Of a stretch of DNA of 64,000 bases, positions 26,188-35,869 are shown piece by piece. The stretch's first letter is position 1; the number at the start of each line of letters is the position of its first letter. The notes beneath the pieces are model-generated. The model was given only the letters and a program-made list of their open reading frames with translations. It ran no database searches and was not told the origin of the DNA. Position numbers and translations under genes: made by a program. Source of the DNA: JAVVHH01 sp963848035 (GTDB taxonomy: Bacteria; Pseudomonadota; Alphaproteobacteria; Acetobacterales; Acetobacteraceae); NCBI GenBank assembly GCA_963848035.1, contig CAWKCD010000001.1, positions 1,054,001-1,118,000 of the forward strand, read 5' to 3'.

Positions 26188-27669
26188 TTAGGTCTCGGTG
26201 AGCAGGCTGAGCTGGCGCTCGGTGTTGGCGCGCGTGTCGGTCAGCGGGATGGGGTAGTCGCCGGTGAAGCAGGCATCGCAAAAATGCGGGCGGGCGGGAT
26301 CGCGGCCGGGCTGGCCGAGCGCCTGGTAGAGGCCGTCGATGGAAATGAAGGCGAGGCTGTCGGCGCCAATCAGGCTGGCCATCTCGCCGACATCGTGACG
26401 GGCGGCCAGCAGTTTGCCGCGTTCGGGCGTGTCGATACCGTAGAAGCAGGAATGCGTGGTCGGTGGGGACGAGATCCGCATGTGGACCTCGGCGGCGCCG
26501 GCGGCGCGGACCATCTCGACGATCTTCCGGCTCGTGGTGCCGCGGACGATGCTGTCATCGACGAGGATGACCCGCTTGCCGGCGAGGACGGAGCGGTTGG
26601 CGGAGTGTTTGAGCTTCACCCCGAGATTGCGGATCGTGTCGGTGGGCTCGATGAAGGTGCGGCCGACGTAGTGGTTGCGGATGATGCCGAGTTCGAACGG
26701 GACACCGCTCTCGCTGCTGTAGCCCATGGCGGCGGGGACGCCGCTGTCCGGGACGGGGACGATGACGTCGGCCGGGACATGGCTTTCGCGGGCAAGTTGG
26801 GCGCCGATGCGCTTGCGGGCGTTGTAGACGGGCGCGCCTTCCATGACGGAGTTGGGGCGGGCGAAGTAGATGTATTCGAAGACGCAGAAGCGGTCCTTGG
26901 TGGCGCCGAAGGGGCGGATGGAGCGGACGCCCTGGTCGTTGATGACGACGATCTCGCCGGGCTCGACGTCGCGGATGAATTCGGCGCCGACGATGTCCAG
27001 CGCGCAGGTTTCCGACGCCAGCACCCAGCCGCCGGTGCCTTCCTTGCCGATGCGACCGAGGATCAAGGGGCGGACGCCGAGGGGGTCGCGGACGCCCATG
27101 AGGGCTTCGTTGGACAGGGCGACCAGCGAGTAGGCGCCTTGGACCTGCTTGAGGGCGTCGATCAGGCGGTCGACGACGGTGGAGTAGAGCGAGATGGCGA
27201 TAAGATGGATGAACACCTCGCTGTCGGTGGTGCTCTGGAACAGGCAGCCGCGGCGGACGAGGGCGCGGTGGAGCTGGTCGGCGTTGGTGAGGTTGCCGTT
27301 ATGGGCGACGGCGAAGCCGCCGAACTCGAAATCGGCGTAGAGCGGCTGGACGTTGCGGAGCACGGTGTCGCCGGTGGTGGCGTAGCGGTTGTGGCCGACG
27401 GCGTTCATGCCGGGAAGGCCGGCGATGACCTTGGCATCGGAGAAGTTGTCGCCGACGAGGCCGAGGCCACGGTGGGTATGGAAGCGGGCGCCGTCATAGG
27501 CGACGATCCCGGTGGCTTCCTGGCCGCGGTGCTGCAGCGCGTGCAGGCCGAGGGCGGTGACGGCAGCGGCGTCGGTGACGCCCCAGACGCCGAAGACGCC
27601 GCACTCCTCGTGCATCTTGTCGTCGTCACCGGGTCCGTAATCGTCCTGAAGGGTGCGGGGCTGCGACAA
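26188..27669 (-). CDS. purF: Amidophosphoribosyltransferase
   Basis: PurF (493 residues) makes 5-phosphoribosylamine from PRPP and glutamine, the first step of purine synthesis. The start is TTG 27669 (MSQPRTLQDDYG), because AGGAGG lies seven bases upstream and overlaps the cvpA stop; longer frames run into cvpA. The N-terminal glutamine amidohydrolase domain begins at HEECGVFGV, where a short propeptide is normally removed to expose the catalytic Cys. The PRPP-binding loop is VILVDDSIVRGTTS. Cysteines near the C-terminus (HFCDACFTGDYP) may belong to an Fe-S cluster as in the Bacillus-type enzyme. Confidence 0.95.
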   Translation of the reverse strand: MSQPRTLQDDYGPGDDDKMHEECGVFGVWGVTDAAAVTALGLHALQHRGQEATGIVAYDGARFHTHRGLGLVGDNFSDAKVIAGLPGMNAVGHNRYATTGDTVLRNVQPLYADFEFGGFAVAHNGNLTNADQLHRALVRRGCLFQSTTDSEVFIHLIAISLYSTVVDRLIDALKQVQGAYSLVALSNEALMGVRDPLGVRPLILGRIGKEGTGGWVLASETCALDIVGAEFIRDVEPGEIVVINDQGVRSIRPFGATKDRFCVFEYIYFARPNSVMEGAPVYNARKRIGAQLARESHVPADVIVPVPDSGVPAAMGYSSESGVPFELGIIRNHYVGRTFIEPTDTIRNLGVKLKHSANRSVLAGKRVILVDDSIVRGTTSRKIVEMVRAAGAAEVHMRISSPPTTHSCFYGIDTPERGKLLAARHDVGEMASLIGADSLAFISIDGLYQALGQPGRDPARPHFCDACFTGDYPIPLTDTRANTERQLSLLTET

Positions 27670-27680
27670 GGGTGACCCTC

Positions 27681-28259
27681 CTACTCGCGAATGGGGCGGG
27701 CGCCGGTGGCGCGGCCGACCGGGTTGGCCTGCATCAGTTCTGCCGCCGTGGTGGACCGGCCCGGCGGCGGCGTGAGTGCGGGGCGGTATGGCGTCGGCAC
27801 GTGCGCCACGATCCAATCGGCGCCGCGATACACGAACGGCAGCGAGCGAGCAGACAGGACCGGGGGAGGCCATTGGTCGACTGCGACCGCCAGCCCCACA
27901 ACGATATAGGCAGCGCAGATGAGGACTGCACCCCGGCCGAGCCCGAATAGCAGCCCCAACGTTCGATCGAGGCCACCGAGGACGGAGCCGCGGACCGCGC
28001 CGGAGATGGCGCCGGCCAAGATCGAGAGCAGGATGAGGACGACGACGAACACGGCGACGAGGGCGACCGTGTCGGCGAGGGTCTGGTCGGCGAATTGCTG
28101 CCGGGCCCAAGGGAGGATGAAGGGCTGGGCAGCGAAGGCCGCGGCGCCGGCGAGCACCCAAGCAGCCAGGCCAAGGGCTTCACGCACGAGGCCGCGGGAA
28201 AACGCCAGGAGGCCCGAGATCAGGATCACCCCAAGGACGACGAGGTCCACCCAGTTCAT
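27681..28259 (-). CDS. cvpA: CvpA family membrane protein
   Basis: This 192-residue inner-membrane protein has four hydrophobic spans (LVVLGVILISGLLAFSRGL, LGLAAWVLAGAAAFAAQ, VALVAVFVVVLILLSILAG, GAVLICAAYIVVGLAVAV), followed by a Pro-rich cytoplasmic tail. The motif FSRGLVREALGL and the segment LGGLDRTLGLLFGLGRG are typical of the family. CvpA is associated with colicin V production and envelope stress in enterobacteria, but its exact activity is unsettled. It is located immediately upstream of purF, the classical arrangement. ATG 28259 is preferred to the TTG before it. Confidence 0.93.
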   Translation of the reverse strand: MNWVDLVVLGVILISGLLAFSRGLVREALGLAAWVLAGAAAFAAQPFILPWARQQFADQTLADTVALVAVFVVVLILLSILAGAISGAVRGSVLGGLDRTLGLLFGLGRGAVLICAAYIVVGLAVAVDQWPPPVLSARSLPFVYRGADWIVAHVPTPYRPALTPPPGRSTTAAELMQANPVGRATGARPIRE

Positions 28260-28312
28260 CAAACCGCCACGAAGTTCGCGGGCGGTATACCGGTCGGAGG
28301 GAGTCGCGGCAA

Positions 28313-29684
28313 TTAGCTGCGTTTGCCGGAGAAGGCGGCGACGAGGTCGGTGAGGTGGCCGATCTCGTCGAGACGCAGGCCGTCGGGGGCGGCGAGCTTG
28401 CGGCCCGAGAGGCGGCGGGGAAGGCAGGCCGTGACGAAGCCGAGCTTTTGCGCCTCCTTCAGCCGGGCTTCGGCCTGGGCAACTTGGCGGATCTCGCCGG
28501 AGAGGCCGACCTCGCCGAAATAGACCACGCCGGGGTTGGTGGGCGTTTCGGTGGCGGCTGAGGCGAGGGCGGCGGCGACGGCGAGGTCGGCGGCGGGCTC
28601 GCCGACGCGCAGGCCGCCGGCGATGTTGAGGTAGACGTCGGAGCTGGAGAGGCGGAGGCCGGCGCGGGCGTCGAGGACTGCGAGAAGCATGCCGAGGCGG
28701 CCGCTGTCCCAGCCGACAACGGAGCGGCGGGGGGAGCCGCCGGAGTTTGGGGCGAGCAGGGCCTGGATCTCGACGAGGACGGGGCGGGTGCCCTCGAGCC
28801 CGGCGAAGACGGCGGACCCGGCGATGTTGCCGCGGCGCTCGGCGAGGAACAGGGCCGAGGGATTAGGGACTTCGGCAAGGCCGGCTTCGGTCATCTCGAA
28901 GACGCCGATCTCGTCGGTGGCGCCGAAGCGGTTCTTCACGGCGCGCAGGATGCGGAATTGGTGGCCGCGGTCGCCTTCGAAGTAGAGCACGGCATCGACC
29001 ATGTGCTCGAGCACACGGGGACCGGCGATGGCGCCCTCCTTAGTGACGTGGCCGACGAGGACGAGCGCGAAGCCGCGGGCCTTGGCGAGGCGGATCAGCT
29101 CGAAGCCGGCGGCGCGGACCTGGGAGACACTGCCGGGGGCGGATCTCGACGGTGTCGAGCCACATGGTCTGGATCGAGTCGATGACGACGAGGCCGAGGT
29201 TGGGCTCGGCTTCGAGCGTGGCGGCGATGTCGCGGACGTTGATGGCGGCGGCGAGTTCGAGCGGGGCGTCGGCGAGGCCGAGGCGGCGGGCGCGGAGGCG
29301 GACCTGGTCGATGGATTCTTCGCCGGAGACGTAGCGGACGCGCTTGCCCATGCGGGCGAGCGAGGCGGCGACTTGGAGCATGAGGGTGGATTTGCCGATG
29401 CCGGGATCGCCGCCGACGAGGACGACGGAGGCCGGCACGAAGCCACCGCCGAGGACGCGGTCGAGTTCGGCGATGCCGGCGGGTTCGCGGGGCGGCGGGG
29501 CGGCGCCGCCTTCGAGGGGGACGAAGGCGATCTTGCGGGCGCCGGCTTTCGGGGCGCCGGGGCGGGCTTCGGTGGTTTCCTCGACGAGGGTGTTCCACTC
29601 GCCGCAGGTTTCGCAGCGGCCGACCCATTTGGGGTAGGCGGCGCCGCAGTTCTGGCAGACGTAGCGGGAGGTGGGTTTAGCCAC
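28313..29684 (-). CDS. radA: DNA repair protein RadA, frameshifted
   Basis: RadA (456 residues after correction) is a RecA-like ATPase that drives branch migration in recombination. It has the N-terminal C4 zinc finger (CQNCGAAYPKWVGRCETC), Walker A (GGDPGIGKSTL), the RadA-specific KNRFG motif and a C-terminal Lon-protease-like domain (LRVGEPAADLAVAAA). The frame breaks in the RecA core: the minus strand reads GTCGAGATCCGCC where GTCGAGTCCGCC would keep DTVESAPGSVSQVRA in frame (extra base near 29144). Both halves are otherwise perfectly conserved. Upstream and overlapping by eight bases is a HEPN-type gene; downstream is cvpA. Confidence 0.93.
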
Positions 29685-30148
29685 GGCGGTTCAGACGAGG
29701 CCCGAGCAAGAGTTTCGCGAGGAAAACACGCCCTTGCGATGACCGAGCAACATCCGGCCATACGGTCAGCACTCCGGCCAAACTCCCGATCAATCGCGCT
29801 GCATCGATCTGGGCTATCGTACTCCTCAGATCGTAGTCGGCGGCAACACGAGCGTCCTGCAAGTCGACAAACGCTTGCGCAACGTTGATGAGCCGGGGAT
29901 CGGTGTTGCCCCGGAGCGGCTGCTGCAAATAAGTTCGGCAAACCTTGGACATCGTCCCGTGCTCGAAAGCGCGGACGACCTGGCCAACGGTTTCCGGCCC
30001 GGCGGAACCGAAGACGGCAGCTCCGTCGTTGGCGATCGAGTTGAAACAAAGCATAGTAGGCAGCAGATACAGCTCGTCTGGTATCTACCTCATCCGGACT
30101 CCGCATGAGTGACATCGCGTGCGTAAACAAATCATCCGGCCGAATCAC
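29677..30148 (-). CDS. HEPN-domain-like protein, frameshifted
   Basis: About 156 residues from GTG 30148. The N-terminal segment DTRRAVSAAYYALF is the typical first helix of HEPN proteins. Frame is lost right after it, where TTTCAACTCG would read on as FHSIANDGA if one A (about 30044-30046) were removed. The rest is a helical protein ending LLLGPRLNRRG and overlapping the radA start by eight bases. HEPN domains are often RNases or partners in toxin-antitoxin and defence modules, but I cannot locate a clear R-x4-6-H motif. It overlaps the gene before it by four bases (GTGA), so the pair is translationally coupled. Confidence 0.65.
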
Positions 30149-30465
30149 GCGCGCGGTTTGCCCTCGGCTGCCGAAGGCTCAAAACGAAAGAAAGGAAACC
30201 GCTCGGCGCCTGCGTCGATGATCTGCTCACGGAGAGAACCTGCGAGGGCGTTCATTTCCACGATCCACTCGTCAGCCTGCGCTTTTTGGCTCGGCAAACC
30301 ACCACGCGTGTGAAAGACGATCCAGACGGCAGGCTCATCGGCAGTGTCTTGGCCAAGGCGAAGTTCGAAATCGTCTATGAAACGTGGAAGAGGCTGCCGG
30401 CCCACAATGTCTCTAATGAGCGCAACATCCTCAGCGTCGGGATTTCGTCGGCGGATCTCATTCAT
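30145..30465 (-). CDS. Unknown partner protein of the HEPN-like gene
   Basis: This 106-residue soluble protein (MNEIRRRNPDAEDVALIRD) has no recognised motif. Mid-sequence is FIDDFELRLGQDTADEPAVW, then IVFHTRGGLPSQKAQAD; the acidic pairs could suggest a nucleotidyltransferase remnant, but the GS-x10-DxD motif of MNT antitoxins is absent. It overlaps the HEPN-like gene by four bases, which is typical of two-gene toxin-antitoxin units. It lies between mlaF and radA on the same strand. Function unknown. Confidence 0.6.
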   Translation of the reverse strand: MNEIRRRNPDAEDVALIRDIVGRQPLPRFIDDFELRLGQDTADEPAVWIVFHTRGGLPSQKAQADEWIVEMNALAGSLREQIIDAGAERFPFFRFEPSAAEGKPRA

Positions 30466-30488
30466 GACCCGACTTTACCACACGAGCC

Positions 30489-31247
30489 TCACCGTCGCAG
30501 TTCCATCTGGATCGGCCCCTCGCGGTTGCCGTGGGTGAACTGCTCGACCATCGCGTTGCCGCTGTGCATCAGGTTGTCGGCGTCGCCCTGCCAGACGATG
30601 CGGCCGGCGTAGAGCATGGCGGCGCGGTCACCGATGCGGGTGGCGCTGGCCATGTCGTGGGTGATGGCGATGGCGGTGCTGCCGAGGCGTTTGACGCAGT
30701 CGACGATGAGGCCGTCGATGACGGCGCCCATGATCGGGTCGAGGCCGGTGGTGGGTTCGTCGAAAAACAGGATCTCGGGTTGGGCGGCGATGGCGCGGGC
30801 CAGGGCAACCCGCTTCTGCATGCCGCCGGAGAGTTCGGCGGGCGAGAGGTCGCACACTTCAGGCCCGAGGCCGACTTGGGCGAGGACGGACTCGGCGCGT
30901 TGCCGGGCTTCGCGGCGCTCGATGTTCTTGCGGGCGACGAGGCCGAAGGCGACGTTTTCCCAGACGGAGAGGCTGTCGAACAGGGCGCCGGCCTGGAAGA
31001 GCATGCCCATCCGGGCGTTGAACTCCTCGCGCTTGGGCGCATCAAGCGTGAGGACGTTTACGCCGTCGATTTCGATCGTGCCAGCATCGGGCTCGATCAG
31101 GCCGAGGATGCACTTGATCAACACGGATTTGCCGGAGCCGGAACCGCCGATCACCACCATCGAGGTGCCGGTCGCGATGTCGAGGTCTATGCCGTCGAGG
31201 ACACGCTTCGGGCCGAATGCCTTGTACAGGCCGCGGATGCTGATCAT
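30489..31247 (-). CDS. mlaF: Phospholipid ABC transporter ATP-binding protein MlaF
   Basis: This 252-residue ABC ATPase has Walker A GGSGSGKSVL, signature LSGGMQKRVALARA, Walker B ILFFDEPTTGLDP and H-loop ITHDM. The sequence is characteristic of the MlaF/Ttg2A subfamily, which powers lipid movement between inner and outer membrane to keep outer-membrane asymmetry. Its start overlaps the mlaE stop (ATGA). No mlaD, mlaC or mlaB gene follows, so the substrate-binding MCE protein must be encoded elsewhere. Confidence 0.94.
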   Translation of the reverse strand: MISIRGLYKAFGPKRVLDGIDLDIATGTSMVVIGGSGSGKSVLIKCILGLIEPDAGTIEIDGVNVLTLDAPKREEFNARMGMLFQAGALFDSLSVWENVAFGLVARKNIERREARQRAESVLAQVGLGPEVCDLSPAELSGGMQKRVALARAIAAQPEILFFDEPTTGLDPIMGAVIDGLIVDCVKRLGSTAIAITHDMASATRIGDRAAMLYAGRIVWQGDADNLMHSGNAMVEQFTHGNREGPIQMELRR

Positions 31248-32050
31248 CGGGCGAAAAACAGCTCGGTCATGACGTAGTCGAAGGCGAGGATGAGCATGCT
31301 GGCCGCAACCACGGCCTTGGTGGTGGCGGCGCCGACGCCTTGGGCGCCGCCGCGGCTGTTGTAACCGTGGTAGCAGCCCATCAGCGCGATCAGCAGGCCG
31401 AAGACGGCGGCCTTGGACAGGCCGGCGATGATGTCGTTGGTGGTCAGGATGTCAGCGGTGCTGGTCAGATAGATGTGTGGCGCGAAGCCCAGCTTGACGG
31501 TGCTGACCAGGAAGCCGCCGGCCACGCCGAGGATGTCGGCCACGACGGTGAGCAGCGGCAGCGCGAGCACGCCGGCCAGCAGACGCGGGGCGACAAGGTA
31601 TTTCATCGGGTTGGTTGAGAGCGTGGTCAGCGCATCGATCTGGTCGGTGACGCGCATGGTGCCGAGTTCGGCGGCCATTGCGGCGCCCACCCGGCCGGAG
31701 ACGAGCAACGCAGCCAACACCGGCGCCAGTTCGCGCACGACCGAGAGCGCGACCACCCCGGCCACGGCGCTGGCGGCGTTGAAGCGGGAGAAGCCGGTGA
31801 AGGATTGCAGCGCAATCACCATGCCGGAGAAGATCGCGGTCAGCGCCACCACGGGCAGGCTGAAATAGCTGAACTCGACGAAAGCGCGCAGGAACATCCG
31901 ACCGTAGAACGGAGGCCGGAAGAGATGCGACAGGCCCAGGAAGCCGAACAGCGCGATGCGACCGGTGCTGCGGACCCCGGCGAGCGTGCCGCGGCCGATG
32001 GCGGCCACGGCGTCCAGCGGCCGGGTCATGGCGGATGACTGTTGCTGCAT
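31244..32050 (-). CDS. mlaE: Phospholipid ABC transporter permease MlaE
   Basis: This 268-residue inner-membrane permease has about five hydrophobic spans (for example SLPVVALTAIFSGMVIAL and LLAGVLALPLLTVVADILG) and the family segments ELAPVLAALLVSGRVGAAMAAE and GTMRVTDQIDAL. It partners MlaF in retrograde or anterograde glycerophospholipid transport. It starts 40 bases after the dnaB stop on the other side and is translationally coupled to mlaF. Confidence 0.94.
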   Translation of the reverse strand: MQQQSSAMTRPLDAVAAIGRGTLAGVRSTGRIALFGFLGLSHLFRPPFYGRMFLRAFVEFSYFSLPVVALTAIFSGMVIALQSFTGFSRFNAASAVAGVVALSVVRELAPVLAALLVSGRVGAAMAAELGTMRVTDQIDALTTLSTNPMKYLVAPRLLAGVLALPLLTVVADILGVAGGFLVSTVKLGFAPHIYLTSTADILTTNDIIAGLSKAAVFGLLIALMGCYHGYNSRGGAQGVGAATTKAVVAASMLILAFDYVMTELFFAR

Positions 32051-32090
32051 CCGCGTTCCGTCGCATGCGGAACGCAGCGAGTCTAGCGGG

Positions 32091-33594
32091 TCAGCCCGGG
32101 TCGTGGTGGAGATCGAGGTCGGCGTAGCGGGTGAACTCGCCTTCGAACAGTAGGTCGATTTTGCCTGTTGGGCCGTGCCGCTGCTTCTCGATCAGCAGCT
32201 CGGCGCGGTTGTGGACGGCTTCCATGTCGCGCTGCCATTTCTCGAGCGCGTGCTGGAACTTGTCCTCGGTGTCGAAGGCCATTTGCTTGGGCGCGCGCTG
32301 CTGCAGGTAGTATTCGTCGCGGTAGATGAACATGACCATGTCGGCGTCCTGCTCGATCGTGCCGGATTTCGCGCAGGTCGGAGAGCTGCGGGCGCTTGTC
32401 CTCGCGGCTCTCGACGGCGCGGGAGAGCTGCGACAGCGCGATGACCGGAACGGCGAGTTCCTTGGCGATCGCCTTCAGCCCCTGGGTGATCTGGCTGATC
32501 TCGAGCACGCGGCTCTCCGGCTTGGTGCCGACGCTGGGGCGCATGAGCTGGAGGTAGTCGACCACGATCAGGCTCAGGCCCTGGGTGCGCTTGAGGCGGC
32601 GGCAGCGCGTGCGCATGGCCGAGAGCGAAAGCGCCGGCGTGTCATCGATGTGCAGCGGCAGGGAGGCGAGTTCGCGCACGACCTGGACGAACCGGTCGAA
32701 ATCCTTCTGGCCGATCTCGCCGCGGCGGATGCGGTCGCCGGACACCCGCGCTTCTTCCGCAAGCAACCGGGTGGCGAGCTGTTCGGCGCTCATTTCCAAC
32801 GAGAACACAGCGACGCTGCCGGTGGCGACCCTGTCGACACCCTCGCCGCCGTCCGAGTTCCGGGCCTCCTCACGGAGCGCGCGGGCGGCGCCGAAGGCGA
32901 TCTTGGTGGCGAGCGCGGTCTTGCCCATGCCGGGGCGGCCGGCGAGAATCACCAGGTCGGAGGGGTGCATGCCGCCGGTCTTCTTGTCGAGATCGCGCAG
33001 CCCGGTGGACAGGCCGCTGACGCCGCCCGATCGCTGGAAGGCTCTCTGGGCGCCTTCGACGGCGAGGCTGAGCGCTTTTTCGAATGTGACGAAGCCGCTG
33101 GGCGAGCCGCCCTCGGTGGCGAGCTTGAACAGCTCCTGCTCGGCCATCTCGATCTGCGACCTGCCGTCGAGCTCGGGGGTGGCGCCGAACGCGTTGTTGA
33201 CGACCTCCTCGCCAAGATCGATCAGCTGACGGCGGATCCAGGCGTCGTGGATCGCCTTGCCGTATTCGCCGGCGTTGATGACGCCGACCATCGCGGTGAG
33301 GAGCTGAGCGAGGTACTCGGTGCCGCCGACCTCCTCGAGCAGGCCGGAATGTTCGAACTCGGCCTTCAGCGTCACCGCGTCGGCAAGCCGCCCTTCCGAG
33401 ACCCGGCGCGCGATCGACTGATAGATGCGGCCGTGGACCGGGTCGGAGAAATGTTCGGCCGCGAGGAACTCGGCGACGCGCTCGTAGGCCTTGTTGTTGG
33501 CCAGGAGGGCGCCGAGGAGCGCCATCTCGGCACGGTCGTTGGTAGGAGGCTGGCGCTGGGACAGGCCCAGCAGCGGCGAATCGACTGCATTCAT
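32091..33594 (-). CDS. dnaB: Replicative DNA helicase DnaB, frameshifted
   Basis: This 500-residue hexameric helicase has an N-terminal helical domain (APTTNDRAEM-like region at 15-110) and a RecA-fold motor with Walker A AGRPGMGKTALA, Walker B LIVVDYLQLM and the late motif VIALSQLSRAVE. The frame breaks after QLSDLRE: the minus strand reads GCGAAATCCGGC where GCGAATCCGGC would give DLRESGTIEQDADMVMFIYR (extra base at 32367-32369). DnaB is essential, so this must be an error in the sequence, or an unrecognised recoding. No intein is present. The gene is downstream of a divergent glycosyltransferase. Confidence 0.95.
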
Positions 33595-33741
33595 TATGGC
33601 GGCATCCTACCCGATTCGGATCGGGTCGTGGCGGTGGATTGCATCCGCACCCCCCTGTGGATGAATGGGGTACATGGGGGCAAGTCGTGGACAACCCTGC
33701 CGCGCATTGCTGCTCGGGGCCGGCTGTGGCACGGCGAGCAC
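33595..33741. other. Intergenic region between dnaB and the GT9 gene
   Basis: The divergent promoters must lie here. CCCGAT-TCGG-ATCGGG (33610-33625) is a perfect 6-base hairpin. TGTGGATGA (33656-33664) differs by one base from a DnaA box (TGTGGATAA), and CGTGGACAA (33686-33694) is a weaker match. Any DnaA control of dnaB is inference. Confidence 0.3.
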
Positions 33742-34635
33742 GTGCGTATTCTTTTCGTCTCCGCGAACCGCATCGGCGATGCGGTCATCACTTGCGGCAT
33801 CCTCGACCATCTGATCCGGCAGTATCCCGAAGCGCGGTTCACCATCGCGTGCGGCCCGGCCGCCGCCGGCGTCTATGCCAGGATGCCCCAGCTCGAGCGC
33901 GTCATCATCTTCGACAAGAAGAAGAACGACTTGCACTGGCCGAAGCTGTGGCGGCAGGTGGCGTTCACGGTCTGGGACCTGGTGATCGACATCCGCGGTT
34001 CGGCGCTGGCCTATCTGATCTCGGCGCGGCGCCGGGTCGTGCGGCGGCCGCGGCCGGGGCGGATGTTCGAGCAGCATGCGGCGATGCTGGGGATCACAAC
34101 GGCGCCGCTGCCGGTGGTTTGGACGGCGGCGGAGGACCGGGCGCGGGCGGCCGCACTGCTGCCGGGCGACCGGCCGGTGATCGGGCTCGGGGCGACGGCG
34201 AACTGGGCGCCGAAGGTGTGGGCGGCGGATCGTTTCGCCGAGTTGTTCGGTCGCTTGGCAGCAGGACCGCTCGCGGGCGCCGTGGCGGCAGTGTTCGCCG
34301 GACCGGGCGAGGCCGAGCGGGCGATGGCGACGCCGCTGCTCGACGCGCTGCCGGGGGCAATCGACTTGGTGGGGCGGGTCAGCATCCCAGAGGCGGCAGC
34401 CTGCATCCAGCGATGCCGGCTCTACATCGGCAATGATAGCGGGCTGATGCATCTGGCCGCGGCGAGCGGCACGCCGACGATCGGACTATGCGGGACGACA
34501 CTGGACCGCGCGGACGAGATGGCGCCGGCCGGACTTCATGCGGCGTGGGCGCGCGGAGCGGAGCTGTCGATGGAGTCGCTCTCGGTCGACGACGTCTATG
34601 CCGCCTGCGTCGCGATGCTGGCGGCTACCGGCTGA
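33742..34635 (+). CDS. Glycosyltransferase family 9 (heptosyltransferase-like)
   Basis: About 297 residues from GTG 33742 (RILFVSANRIGDAVI), the standard GT9 opening. The C-terminal half has IGLGATANWAPKVW and GNDSGLMHLAAASGTPTIGL, the nucleotide-sugar site of ADP-heptose:LPS heptosyltransferases. It would add heptose or a related sugar to lipopolysaccharide core on the cytoplasmic side of the inner membrane. It converges with cfa, overlapping by 11 bases. No other LPS core gene is beside it, so the acceptor cannot be fixed. Confidence 0.88.
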   Translation: MRILFVSANRIGDAVITCGILDHLIRQYPEARFTIACGPAAAGVYARMPQLERVIIFDKKKNDLHWPKLWRQVAFTVWDLVIDIRGSALAYLISARRRVVRRPRPGRMFEQHAAMLGITTAPLPVVWTAAEDRARAAALLPGDRPVIGLGATANWAPKVWAADRFAELFGRLAAGPLAGAVAAVFAGPGEAERAMATPLLDALPGAIDLVGRVSIPEAAACIQRCRLYIGNDSGLMHLAAASGTPTIGLCGTTLDRADEMAPAGLHAAWARGAELSMESLSVDDVYAACVAMLAATG

Positions 34636-35863
34636 TGTAGTCGCGGGTGAGCGGCACGGCGCCGTGCTGGCGGGCGAGCTGGAGCTGCCAGATCATGTAG
34701 CCACTGTGGCGGAAGCCGAGTTCAGCGCCGGAAAGGTAGAACTCGAACATGCGGGCGAAGCGCTCGTCGTAGAGGCGGGTGATCTCGTCGCGGTAGCGCT
34801 CGAGGTTTTCGCGCCAGCAGGCGAGGGTCTTGGCGTAATGCAGGCGGAGGATCTCGATGTCGGTCGTGATCAGGCCCGATTTCTCGACCGCGGGCATGAC
34901 CTCGCTGAGCGCAGGGGAATAGCCGCCGGGAAAGATGTAGCGCTGCAGCCAGGGATTGGTCGCGTTCGGGCCGTAGGAGCGGCCGATCGAGTGGATCAGG
35001 GCGACGCCGCCGGGCTCGAGGCAGCGGTTCACCACCTCGAAATACTGGGCGTAATGGTTGATACCGACATGCTCGAACATGCCGACCGAGACGATGCGAT
35101 CGAAAGTCAGCGGCACGGCGCGGTAATCGAGCAGCTCGAAGCGGACCCGGTGAGAGAGGCCGGCCTGCTCGGCGCGAGCGCGGGCGGTTTCAAGCTGTTC
35201 CCGCGAGAGGGTGATGCCGGTGACGTCGGCGTCGTAGTCGCGGGCCAGGGTGAGCGCCATGCCGCCCCAGCCGCATCCGATATCGAGGACGCGCAGGCCC
35301 GGGCGGTCGAGAAGCAGTTTCTTGGCGATGTGCTGCTTCTTGGCAATCTGGGCTTGGGCGAGAGTCTCCTGGCCGGTGGCGAAGTAGGCGCAGGAATATT
35401 GCAGGTCTTCATCGAGCAGCAGCCGGTAGAAATCCAGGCCGAGGTCGTAATGGTGCGCCACGTTGCGGCGCGCGCGGGAAGCCGGGTTGAACTGGTTGAT
35501 GCGCTTGGCGGCGCGGGCGATGGCTTCGCGCAGGTCGTTGATCGGGCCGAGCCCCTCGCGCCGGCGGGCGGCGAGCAGCATGTCCAGCACGTCGAACACG
35601 GTGCAGCCGAGCGGGACCAGGGTGCCGTCCATGAAGGCTTCGCCGAAATTCAGTCCGGGATCAAGCAGAATGCGGCGGGCGGCGCGCCAGGTCTTGATCT
35701 CGACGAGGAGCCCGGGGCCGTTCCCGGCCTCGGTCTCGCTGCCGTCGGGATACCGGAGCGTCAGGCCGCCATCGCCGACGAGGCGCGGTAGCAGACGGTC
35801 TATGGCCCGGCGGATGATGCCGCGTCGACCACTCGCAGACTTGGCCGACGCGAAATCGAACAT
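34625..35863 (-). CDS. cfa: Cyclopropane-fatty-acyl-phospholipid synthase
   Basis: This 412-residue enzyme moves a methylene group from SAM to the cis double bond of membrane phospholipid acyl chains. It has an N-terminal lipid-binding region (1-110), then RRNVAHHYDLGLDFYRLLLD, the SAM loop LDIGCGWGGMAL and SVGMFEHVGINHY. The late segment WRENLERYRDEITRLYDERF is typical. ATG 35863 is used; a TTG three bases earlier is possible. It ends the rpsF-rpsR-rplI gene string seven bases after rplI, so read-through from the ribosomal genes is likely. Confidence 0.95.
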   Translation of the reverse strand: MFDFASAKSASGRRGIIRRAIDRLLPRLVGDGGLTLRYPDGSETEAGNGPGLLVEIKTWRAARRILLDPGLNFGEAFMDGTLVPLGCTVFDVLDMLLAARRREGLGPINDLREAIARAAKRINQFNPASRARRNVAHHYDLGLDFYRLLLDEDLQYSCAYFATGQETLAQAQIAKKQHIAKKLLLDRPGLRVLDIGCGWGGMALTLARDYDADVTGITLSREQLETARARAEQAGLSHRVRFELLDYRAVPLTFDRIVSVGMFEHVGINHYAQYFEVVNRCLEPGGVALIHSIGRSYGPNATNPWLQRYIFPGGYSPALSEVMPAVEKSGLITTDIEILRLHYAKTLACWRENLERYRDEITRLYDERFARMFEFYLSGAELGFRHSGYMIWQLQLARQHGAVPLTRDYISR

Positions 35864-35869
35864 CAATTG

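Noticed and set aside
26188..28161. A 657-residue PurF with an N-terminal extension
   Set aside because: The extension is the cvpA gene in another frame; TTG 27669 with AGGAGG gives the normal PurF length.
30145..30465. MNT-type nucleotidyltransferase antitoxin
   Set aside because: The GS-x10-DxD motif is absent.
32091..33594. Intein or pseudogene in dnaB
   Set aside because: No splicing motifs; a one-base change restores the whole conserved protein.
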